A stretch of 64,000 bases of DNA from assembly GCA_050248955.1 (NCBI GenBank), contig JBFWRK010000001.1:496001-560000 (forward strand), read 5' to 3'. A model generated the notes under the pieces. That model ran no database searches. It saw nothing but the letters and a program-made list of their open reading frames with translations, and had not been told where the DNA came from. Position numbers and translations under genes: made by a program. Below, piece after piece: positions 7,942-14,400 of the stretch (position 1 is the first letter of the stretch; every line of letters begins with the position of its first letter). The stretch comes from JBFWRK01 sp050248955 (lineage in GTDB: Bacteria; Actinomycetota; Acidimicrobiia; Acidimicrobiales; Ilumatobacteraceae).

Positions 7942-8466
7942 ATGGCTGTTGCGTGGCTCGTTCTCGGGGTTGCCCTCCTGGCCGTCGAGCTGCACCACCT
8001 CGCGTTCTTCGCGATGTTCGGCGCGCTCGGTGCCTTTGCCGCGATGGGCGTCGCGTTCGCTGCGCCGTCGGCCGTCGCGCTGCAGGTCGTCGTCGCGATC
8101 GCGGTTGCCGCGATCGGGATCGTCGCGGTGCGCCCGCTCGTCAGCAGAGCGATCCACAGCGGGCGCGAGGGCCACCCGGCGCGAGGTGTGCACGGGACGC
8201 TCGTCGGTGAGGTCGTCGTCACGCTCGACGTCGTCGGCGACCTCGGACACGCGGGCGACGCAGGCCACGTCCGCCTCGCCGGTGAACGCTGGCTCGCGGT
8301 GAGCGGCACTGGTTCCCCCATCCCGAGCGGCACGCGCGTGCTCGTCACGGGAGTCCGTGGGACAACGCTCGTCGTGTGGCCGGTCGGGCAGATCGACCCG
8401 TTCTTCGGCGACGGCAGCGGATCGTTCGAGCTACCGCCCGACGCGGGCACGAAGGAGCAGTCGTGA
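7942..8466 (+). CDS. NfeD-like membrane protein
   Basis: Short NfeD-family protein, the usual partner of SPFH/stomatin proteins. The 174 residues start with two membrane segments (about 3-25 and 28-62), followed by a cytoplasmic beta-rich OB-like domain at about 80-150 (GTLVGEVVVTLDVVGD, RLAGERWLAVS, VRGTTLVVWP). TAACCT at about 7913-7918 is a possible -10, with a purine-rich AGCAGGTG before the ATG. Its stop overlaps the GTG of the SPFH gene, so the two are co-translated. Function is probably membrane-domain organisation or quality control. Confidence 0.75.
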   Translation: MAVAWLVLGVALLAVELHHLAFFAMFGALGAFAAMGVAFAAPSAVALQVVVAIAVAAIGIVAVRPLVSRAIHSGREGHPARGVHGTLVGEVVVTLDVVGDLGHAGDAGHVRLAGERWLAVSGTGSPIPSGTRVLVTGVRGTTLVVWPVGQIDPFFGDGSGSFELPPDAGTKEQS

Positions 8467-9449
8467 TTGCCGCCATCAGTGTCGTGACCATCGTCAGTCT
8501 GGCCGTCTCCGTCCTTGTCGTCGTCGTGCTGCTGCTCGCGCTGAAGCAGGCCGTGAACATCGTCCAGCAGGGCCAGGTCGGGGTGGTGAAGCGCCTCGGT
8601 GAGTATCGCGACACACGCGAGCCCGGTCTGGCGATCATCCTGCCGTTCGTCGACACCCTGACGCCGATGGACATGCGCGAGATCCCGGTGCCGGGTGACC
8701 GCCAGGATGTGATCACCCGGGACAACGTCGTCGTGACCGTCAACGCGACGATCTTCACCCAGGTCGTCGATGCCAAGCAGGCGCTCTTCAGCGTGAAGAA
8801 CTTCGACATCGCGATCGACGCGCTCGCGCGGACAGCCCTGCGCTCGGTGATCGGCACCATGACCCTCGACGAGGCGTTGTCCGAGCGGGAGCGGATCAAC
8901 ACCGATGTGCAGGCGCAGATGGAGGTCGTCACCGACAAGTGGGGAATCAGGATCAGCCGCATCGAGATCGTCGAGATCGCGCCACCTCCGCAGATCCTGC
9001 AGGCACTTGCACTGCAGAAGCAGGCCGACCAGGAGAAGCGGGCGAAGATCCTGCAATCGGAGGGCCTGCAGCTGTCGGCGATCAACATCGCCGACGGCGA
9101 CGCCAGGGCATCGGTTCGGAACGCCGAGGGTGAGCGGCAGGCGGCGATCCTCCGCGCCGAGGGCAACCGGCAGGCGGCGATCCTGGAGGCCGAAGGCCGC
9201 GCCCAGGCGATCGCCGAGGTCTACGGCGCGATCCGCGCCGCGCAACCGGACCAGACCGTCGTGGCGATCCTCCAGCTGGACACACTCGCCCGCTTCGCGG
9301 ACAGCGACAACGCGAAGATCGTCGTGCCGTACGAGACCGCCGGCCTGCTCGGCGCGGCGCAGACGCTCCGCAGCGTCCTCGGTCCCCTCGCCGACGGCGT
9401 GGTGTCGTCGCCGGTCCCTGCGGGCAACGGTGCGCAACCGCCCGACTGA
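8463..9449 (+). CDS. SPFH/band 7 (stomatin, QmcA-like) membrane protein
   Basis: Stomatin-like scaffold protein forming membrane-associated oligomers. The 328-residue protein has one N-terminal membrane anchor (about 5-28) and a band 7 domain from about 35 to 190 (QGQVGVVKRLGEYRDTREPG, DARQALF-type region). A long Ala/Glu/Arg helix at 200-265 contains near-repeats NAEGERQAAILRAEG and NRQAAILEAEG, a coiled coil typical of the family. The GTG at 8463 overlaps the NfeD stop. The pairing with NfeD is the canonical stomatin operon. Confidence 0.88.
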   Translation: MIAAISVVTIVSLAVSVLVVVVLLLALKQAVNIVQQGQVGVVKRLGEYRDTREPGLAIILPFVDTLTPMDMREIPVPGDRQDVITRDNVVVTVNATIFTQVVDAKQALFSVKNFDIAIDALARTALRSVIGTMTLDEALSERERINTDVQAQMEVVTDKWGIRISRIEIVEIAPPPQILQALALQKQADQEKRAKILQSEGLQLSAINIADGDARASVRNAEGERQAAILRAEGNRQAAILEAEGRAQAIAEVYGAIRAAQPDQTVVAILQLDTLARFADSDNAKIVVPYETAGLLGAAQTLRSVLGPLADGVVSSPVPAGNGAQPPD

Positions 9450-9512
9450 CCACTGCAACGCACGCGAACATCGCGCGATCACCGCCGTCGGCAGGCCCGT
9501 AGGGTTCTCACC

Positions 9513-10811
9513 ATGACCGACGTGGCACCTGCACGAACCGATCTCGACGCCGCAGTCGCCGAAGCCCGCGAGGCGTACGCCGCCCGGCGTCCGGGCTCGC
9601 TCGCGGCCCATCGCGACGCGGCCGAGGTGATGCCGGGTGGGAACACTCGCACGGTGCTGTTCCACAGCCCGTTCCCGCTGCGCATCGCCCGCGGCGAGGG
9701 CTCCCGGTTGATCGACGTCGACGGCCTCGAGTACGTCGATCTCCTCGGCGAGTACACGGCAGGGCTCTTCGGTCACAGCGATCCCGTCATCCGGGCGGCG
9801 ATCGACGAGGCGCTCGACGCCGGTGTCAACCTCGGTGCCCACAACACCTACGAGGCCAGGCTCGCCCGCGTCGTGGTGGAGCGGTTCCCTTCGATCGAGA
9901 AGGTCCGGTTCACCAACTCCGGCACGGAGGCGAACCTGATGGCGCTCGCCGCGGCCCGGGTGGCGACCGGCCGCCCCAGGGTGATGGTGTTCGAAGGCGG
10001 CTACCACGGCGGGGTGCTCACGTTCGGGAGCGAGCCGGCGTCGGTGAACGCGCCGTACCCGACCGTGATCGGTCGCTACAACGACGCCGACGGCGCGGCG
10101 GCGACGATCGCGTCGAGCGACGATCTCGCGGCCGTGCTCGTCGAACCGATGATGGGTTCGGGAGGGTGCATCCCGGCGGCCGCCGAGTTCCTCGCCGCGC
10201 TACGAGCAGCGACAGCGAAGCGGGATGTGCTGCTCGTGTTCGACGAGGTGATGACGTCTCGCGTCGCGCCAGGTGGGGCACAGGAGCTGCTCGGCGTGCT
10301 CCCCGATCTGACCACGCTCGGCAAGTACGTCGGCGGTGGGATGTCGTTCGGCGCGTTCGGTGGCACGGCGGCGCTGATGGACCAGTTCGATCCGACGCTC
10401 CCGGGGGCGCTCGGCCATGCCGGCACCTTCAACAACAACGTGCTGACGATGGCCGCCGGCGCGGCCGCGCTCTCGCGGGTCTTCACACCCGACGCGGCGC
10501 GTGCGCTGACGGCGACCGGCGATCGCCTTCGCGGCACACTGAACCAGCGGTTCGACGACCTCGGCGTCGACTGGCAGTGCACGGGACTCGGCTCGATCAT
10601 GAACCTGCACCCCACGCGCGTCACCGTCGGCCATCCTGGAGATCTCGCCGCGGTTGACGATCGTCGCCGTGAGCTGCTCTTCCTCGACCTGCTCGAGGAG
10701 GGCTACTACATCGCGCGTCGGGGCTTCATCGCACTGTCGCTCGCGCTGAGCGAGGAGCAGCTGGACGGCTTCGTCGACGCCGTCAGTCGTGTGGTGTCGC
10801 GTCGAGGTTGA
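9513..10811 (+). CDS. Class III (HemL-like) PLP aminotransferase
   Basis: PLP-dependent enzyme related to glutamate-1-semialdehyde aminomutase. The 432 residues show PGGNTRTVLF, NSGTEANLMALAAARVATG, YHGG, the cofactor Asp in LLVFDEVMTSR and the Schiff-base Lys in TTLGKYVGGG. FNNNVLTMAAG replaces the strict HemL sequence, so a role other than heme synthesis is likely. TAGGGT at 9500-9505 sits 7 nt before the ATG (leaderless). It overlaps the 3' end of the convergent protease gene by 29 nt. Substrate unknown. Confidence 0.85.
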   Translation: MTDVAPARTDLDAAVAEAREAYAARRPGSLAAHRDAAEVMPGGNTRTVLFHSPFPLRIARGEGSRLIDVDGLEYVDLLGEYTAGLFGHSDPVIRAAIDEALDAGVNLGAHNTYEARLARVVVERFPSIEKVRFTNSGTEANLMALAAARVATGRPRVMVFEGGYHGGVLTFGSEPASVNAPYPTVIGRYNDADGAAATIASSDDLAAVLVEPMMGSGGCIPAAAEFLAALRAATAKRDVLLVFDEVMTSRVAPGGAQELLGVLPDLTTLGKYVGGGMSFGAFGGTAALMDQFDPTLPGALGHAGTFNNNVLTMAAGAAALSRVFTPDAARALTATGDRLRGTLNQRFDDLGVDWQCTGLGSIMNLHPTRVTVGHPGDLAAVDDRRRELLFLDLLEEGYYIARRGFIALSLALSEEQLDGFVDAVSRVVSRRG

Positions 10812-11643
10812 CCGATGCGGTCTGCTCCTCGGCGCCGCGGACGATGGTGAGGACGATCGTGCGCTCGGCCGATCCTTCCTCGATCGCGGCGGCGAGCGCC
10901 TCGGGTGTCGCCACCGCGGTTGCGTCGACGGCGACGATGAGGTCACCCGTCCGCAGGCCTGCTCGTTCGGCGGGCGATTCGGCGCGGACGGCGCGGACGA
11001 GCAGCCCGTCACGCTCGGGCAGGCCGACGCTCCGGCGCAAGCGGTTCGCCACGTGGCTCGGCGCGATCGTGACGCCGATGGTGCGTCGTTCCACCGACTG
11101 ACCCTCAGCCAGCTGGTGGAGCACCTGTTGGAGCGCGGCGTCGGTCGGCCTGGCGATCGCGAAGCCGTCGGGCAGGCGCAGGGTGGTGATCGCGACGATC
11201 GCGCCGCTGCTGTCGACGAGTGGCCCGCCGGTGGCACCACGGGGGAGTGGGGCGGTGTGCTCGAGCGCGCCTTCGATCACGCGACCCCTCGGTCCGCGGA
11301 AGGTCTGGTTGACCGCGCTGACCCGGCCGAAGGTGACCCGCCCGCTGGTGCCGGCCCGGCTGAGCGCCTGCACCTCGCCGCCGACGGCAGGTGCCGTCGA
11401 CGCGAACGTCGCAGGGCGAGCGTCCGCGGTGTCGACCTCGAGCACGGCGAGGTCGCCGTCGGCGTCGACCCCGACGACCGTGGCCTGCGCAGTGCGGCCG
11501 CCCTCGAACATCACCTGCGTGGTGCGATCGCGAAGGTGGTGGCTGTTCGTGACCACGCGTCCCTCCGAGAGGACGAACCCGGTGCCGCGGCCATCTCGGC
11601 CGATCGTGACGATGCCGCTCGTGTCGAGCCTCGTGTTGACCAT
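10783..11643 (-). CDS. S1C (HtrA-like) trypsin-fold protein with PDZ domain and Thr at the nucleophile site
   Basis: HtrA-like chymotrypsin fold (about 10-185) followed by a PDZ domain (about 195-280). The catalytic His is in VTNSH (His35) and Asp in GDLAVLEV (Asp64). The usual GNSGGPL is GATGGPL, with Thr138 at the nucleophile position (codon ACC, 11230-11232). The 286-residue protein lacks a signal peptide or membrane anchor, unlike most HtrA proteins, so it is predicted cytoplasmic. The ATG at 11643 is the only sensible start; the frame extends upstream only through the divergent HxlR gene. A palindrome between the two genes suggests HxlR control. Activity is uncertain. Confidence 0.82.
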   Translation of the reverse strand: MVNTRLDTSGIVTIGRDGRGTGFVLSEGRVVTNSHHLRDRTTQVMFEGGRTAQATVVGVDADGDLAVLEVDTADARPATFASTAPAVGGEVQALSRAGTSGRVTFGRVSAVNQTFRGPRGRVIEGALEHTAPLPRGATGGPLVDSSGAIVAITTLRLPDGFAIARPTDAALQQVLHQLAEGQSVERRTIGVTIAPSHVANRLRRSVGLPERDGLLVRAVRAESPAERAGLRTGDLIVAVDATAVATPEALAAAIEEGSAERTIVLTIVRGAEEQTASVNLDATPHD

Positions 11644-11664
11644 GATGATCTCGTCTCCCTGCTG

Positions 11665-11681
11665 ACTTGTGAAATGCAAGT
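11665..11681. promoter_or_regulatory. Candidate HxlR operator
   Basis: ACTTG-N7-CAAGT lies between the divergent protease and HxlR genes. The form resembles the ACTT-N7-AAGT-like sites reported for HxlR/YodB-family regulators. On the minus strand TAACTT (11684-11679), a possible -10 for the protease gene, overlaps it. Confidence 0.55.
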
Positions 11682-11724
11682 TACTCGCCAGGGGCCGTTG
11701 CGACAACGCCCGTGAGGCACACTG

Positions 11725-12180
11725 GTGCTCGTGCTGTCGCCCTCGTCCTCGCTCGGTGCGCTCGATCGCGCCCTCCAGGAGGTCGGCGATCGGTGGTCGC
11801 TGCTCGTCATCGGCGCGCTCGCCGAGCAGCCGCGCCGGTTCAACGAGCTCCAGCAGCTCGTCCCGGGGATCGCGCCGAACATCCTCGCCCGCCGGTTGCG
11901 CGACCTCGAAGCATCGGCGCTGGTGGTGGCCAGCCCGTACCAGGACCGTCCGGTCCGCATGGCGTACCGCCTCAGCGCGACCGGCGCCGAGCTCGCCGGT
12001 GTGCTCGCGCAGCTCGCCGCCTGGGGCAGCACCCGCGCCGTCCGCGGACCGCACGACGAGGTCGGCAGCCGAGCCGTACGTCACCTCGCCTGCGGCACAC
12101 CGCTCGAGACCCGATGGTGGTGCCCGACCTGCGTCCGGGTCGCCGACCCCGCTGACACCGGTGATCTCCACGACGTCTGA
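11725..12180 (+). CDS. HxlR-family transcriptional regulator
   Basis: Winged-helix regulator of the HxlR type, often redox or aldehyde responsive. Residues about 10-100 show the family signature: DRWSLLVIGALAEQPRRFNEL, GIAPNILARRLRDLE, then a basic wing ending in AYRLSATG. A C-terminal tail of about 45 residues holds Cys residues in HLACGTPLETRWWCPTC, a possible metal-binding or redox knuckle absent from minimal HxlR proteins. GTG at 11725 is chosen as the most upstream fit; GTG at 11731 is possible. It is divergent from the S1C gene, with the palindrome at 11665 between. Confidence 0.83.
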   Translation: MLVLSPSSSLGALDRALQEVGDRWSLLVIGALAEQPRRFNELQQLVPGIAPNILARRLRDLEASALVVASPYQDRPVRMAYRLSATGAELAGVLAQLAAWGSTRAVRGPHDEVGSRAVRHLACGTPLETRWWCPTCVRVADPADTGDLHDV

Positions 12181-12204
12181 CCCGCGGCGCCTACCATCCA
12201 GCTG

Positions 12205-12663
12205 ATGGTGCAGCACGAGGGGCGGCTCAGCGTGGACAACGAGGCCAGGTCGACGGCTTCCCCCGAACGGCTCTTCACCTTGCTCGCCGATGTCGCACGA
12301 TGGCCCGAGTGGACGTTTCCCGACGAGGCGACGCGTGAGCAGGACGGTTCACCGGACGTCGACGGCGTCGGCGCCGTCCGCCGCTTCCGCAGGGGCACCA
12401 CGGTCACCCGGGAGCGGGTGGTCCTGTTCGAGCGGCCGCACGCCTTTTCCTACGAGTTGCTCGAGGGGATCGCCGTGCGCAACTACCGAGCCGACGTGAC
12501 GATCGCCGTGGACCCCGCCGGTGGCAGCATCGTGCGCTGGCACTCGTCGTTCGATCCGAAGTTCCGCGGCACGGGTTGGCTCTGGAAGATCGGCTTTCGC
12601 CGGTTCCTGGGGCGAACCGCCCAGGATCTCGCGAAGGCGGCGGCAGAGCCCGGAGTCAGCTGA
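12205..12663 (+). CDS. SRPBCC (START-like) family protein
   Basis: Small helix-grip protein of the polyketide cyclase/dehydrase type, 152 residues, which probably binds a hydrophobic ligand. Visible features are the N-terminal strand and helix with SPERLFTLLADVARWPEW, alternating strands, and the C-terminal long helix after WLWKIGFRRFLGR. TACCAT at 12192-12197 lies 7 nt before the ATG, a leaderless promoter. The 3' end overlaps the convergent MFS gene by 8 nt. No specific ligand can be named. Confidence 0.7.
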   Translation: MVQHEGRLSVDNEARSTASPERLFTLLADVARWPEWTFPDEATREQDGSPDVDGVGAVRRFRRGTTVTRERVVLFERPHAFSYELLEGIAVRNYRADVTIAVDPAGGSIVRWHSSFDPKFRGTGWLWKIGFRRFLGRTAQDLAKAAAEPGVS

Positions 12664-13957
12664 CCGCGCGGTCGCGCCGGATGACGCGCCGCAGGCGCGG
12701 TCCGAGCACGACCATCGCGCTGGCCTGCGCGATGCCCGCCACGAACATCGGTGACCGGTTGCCGAAGATGGCTGCCAGCGCCCCTCCGGCGAGCGCGCCG
12801 ATCGGGAGGAGGCCGTAGATCACGAGCCGGAAGATGTTCCCGACGCGCCCGAGGAACGCGGGCGGGACGAGTCGCTGGCGCAGTGACACGCTCGACACGG
12901 TGCCGACCGTGACGGCGAAACCCTCGAGCGCGATGCCGATCGCGACGGGGACGAAGCTCCCGGCAGCACCGAGGGTGACGTAACCCGCCGAGGCGATCAG
13001 CCCGGCAACGATCAGCACCGACGCCGTGCCGAAGCGGCGGTCGATGCGGTCCGCGGTGACCCCACCGATGATGCTGCCGATCGCCCCGACGGCGAGGACG
13101 AACCCGAAGCCCGTGTCCGACAGCCCGACGCTGCGGCGCACGAGGAGCACGAGCGTGGCCATCACCATCGCTTGGGCGAAGGCGAGCACCGCGGTCGTCA
13201 CGGCAAGGGTCCGCAGCACCTGATGCTGGCGGAAGTAGCTGACACCCTCGCCGAGGTCCTCGCGGAAGGTACGTCGTCGCGTCCCGGGCGAGCGCTTGAC
13301 GAGCGGCAGCGCAGCCGTGAGCAGCACGGCCGACACGGCGAAGCTCGCGCCGTCGACCAGGAACGGCAGCGACGCGGCGGCGGCGAAGAGCAGACCGCCG
13401 AGGGCGGGACCGGCCATCGAGTTCGCCGCCGTCTCGCCGGACGCGATGAATCCGTTCGCGCGCACCAACTGGTCGGTGCGCACGATCTGCGGCAGCACCG
13501 CGTGGGCGCCGGCGCTGTAGGCGGTCTGCAGTGATCCGAGCACGAACGCCACGACGAGCAGCAGCCCGATCGAGTTGCGATCAGCCGCGATCATCAGGCA
13601 CAGGGCCCAGAGCGCGGCCATCCGGCTGAGCTCGATGAACTGCATGATCGAACGTTGGTTGCCGCGGTCGAGCCAGGTGCCGGCGGGCAGCGCGACGAGC
13701 AGCCACGGCAGCTCGCCCACTGCGGTGACGCTCGCGACGAGCAACTCGTTGTCGGTCAACCGGTTCGCGACCAACGGGATGGCGACGTACACGATGCCGT
13801 CGCCGAGGCCTGACAGCACGGTGGACAGCCACACCAGCCAGTAGCGAACCCCGAGCCCGCGTTGGAGCGGCACCTCGACCCCGGCACGCGCCGATCCGCC
13901 GGGCGGTGGGGGTGGGGGAGGTGTCGTCAGTGCTCGCGGCGCAGAGCCGGCAACCAT
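12656..13957 (-). CDS. MFS transporter (probable drug/solute exporter)
   Basis: Major facilitator superfamily protein with about 12 membrane segments (433 residues from the ATG at 13957). Family motif A is recognisable as GTWLDRGNQRS after the second segment, with GVTADRIDRRFG as the second-half counterpart. It most resembles the MFS_3/enterobactin-exporter-like group. A cytoplasmic N terminus holds a run of seven prolines. An in-frame start at 14047-14050 would add about 31 residues encoded across the inverted repeat at 13988-14030; neither start has a strong ribosome site. An upstream leader with a tiny ORF suggests attenuation control. Confidence 0.8.
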   Translation of the reverse strand: MVAGSAPRALTTPPPPPPPGGSARAGVEVPLQRGLGVRYWLVWLSTVLSGLGDGIVYVAIPLVANRLTDNELLVASVTAVGELPWLLVALPAGTWLDRGNQRSIMQFIELSRMAALWALCLMIAADRNSIGLLLVVAFVLGSLQTAYSAGAHAVLPQIVRTDQLVRANGFIASGETAANSMAGPALGGLLFAAAASLPFLVDGASFAVSAVLLTAALPLVKRSPGTRRRTFREDLGEGVSYFRQHQVLRTLAVTTAVLAFAQAMVMATLVLLVRRSVGLSDTGFGFVLAVGAIGSIIGGVTADRIDRRFGTASVLIVAGLIASAGYVTLGAAGSFVPVAIGIALEGFAVTVGTVSSVSLRQRLVPPAFLGRVGNIFRLVIYGLLPIGALAGGALAAIFGNRSPMFVAGIAQASAMVVLGPRLRRVIRRDRAVS

Positions 13958-13987
13958 GCAGAACCCGTTCTTGAAGACATCTTGACG

Positions 13988-14030
13988 TTGGTCGGGTGCA
14001 AGTCGTGCGTCTCTTCTTACACCCGACCAA
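13988..14030 (-). promoter_or_regulatory. 11-bp inverted repeat in the MFS leader
   Basis: TTGGTCGGGTG at 13988-13998 and its exact complement at 14020-14030 flank a 21-nt loop, ending 30 nt upstream of the MFS ATG at 13957. No T tract follows, so it is more likely an operator, an attenuator arm or an RNA structure masking the start than a simple terminator. Confidence 0.55.
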
Positions 14031-14121
14031 AGCGTCGGATCCGTCATCACCGTTCTGCCGGAAAGCTACGACCGGGGACGACGGGATTCAGTTGAGGCCC
14101 GCTCGAATCACGGGCGGGTGC

Positions 14122-14142
14122 TCAGCCCCACTTGTTTTCCAT
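14122..14142 (-). CDS. Six-codon leader peptide ORF (MENKWG)
   Basis: On the minus strand ATG-GAA-AAC-AAG-TGG-GGC-TGA reads MENKWG. A purine-rich ribosome site GGAAGGGAG (14158-14150) lies 7 nt upstream, stronger than at most ordinary genes here. A GC hairpin starts 6 nt after the stop and the MFS gene lies about 165 nt further on. This is the layout of ribosome-mediated attenuation leaders before drug exporters. Translation is not demonstrated. Confidence 0.4.
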   Translation of the reverse strand: MENKWG

Positions 14143-14400
14143 TTGATGACTCCCTTCCGTGACGATCCCAACCCGGCCCCGGTGCACCGAGAGTGCGAGG
14201 ACGACAGCTCGTAGCCGCGCGCTGTCATCCGGGACCCGTTCCGCACCGGACGGTCGTCAGCACCACTTCACGTCAGCTGACGACCGCCTCAAGAGAGTAT
14301 CAGGCAGACGAGTGGGGCTTGAGACGCCTCAGAGGTTGTTCAAGCTCGCTACCAGCGGTGCTACCACCGCATGTGGTTGTGGACCGCGGAGCGTGACGTT

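Larger units (their letters stand above)
13958..14400. other. Structured divergent intergenic region between MFS and GGDEF-EAL genes
   Basis: About 440 bases without a long gene and of lower GC than its neighbours. It contains an 11-bp inverted repeat at 13988-14030, GCCCG/CGGGC at 14097-14115, a six-codon uORF on the minus strand, and the perfect 12-bp palindrome CGTCAGCTGACG near 14271-14282. No known riboswitch consensus was recognised on either strand. Confidence 0.5.

Noticed and set aside
11644..12216. Upstream extension of the S1C protein frame
   Set aside because: It runs antisense through the HxlR gene with shadow composition; the ATG at 11643 matches the fold.
14041..14160. Riboswitch (c-di-GMP, c-di-AMP or similar) upstream of the GGDEF-EAL or MFS gene
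   Set aside because: The core consensus sequences are not recognisable on either strand; uORF plus hairpins explains the region better.
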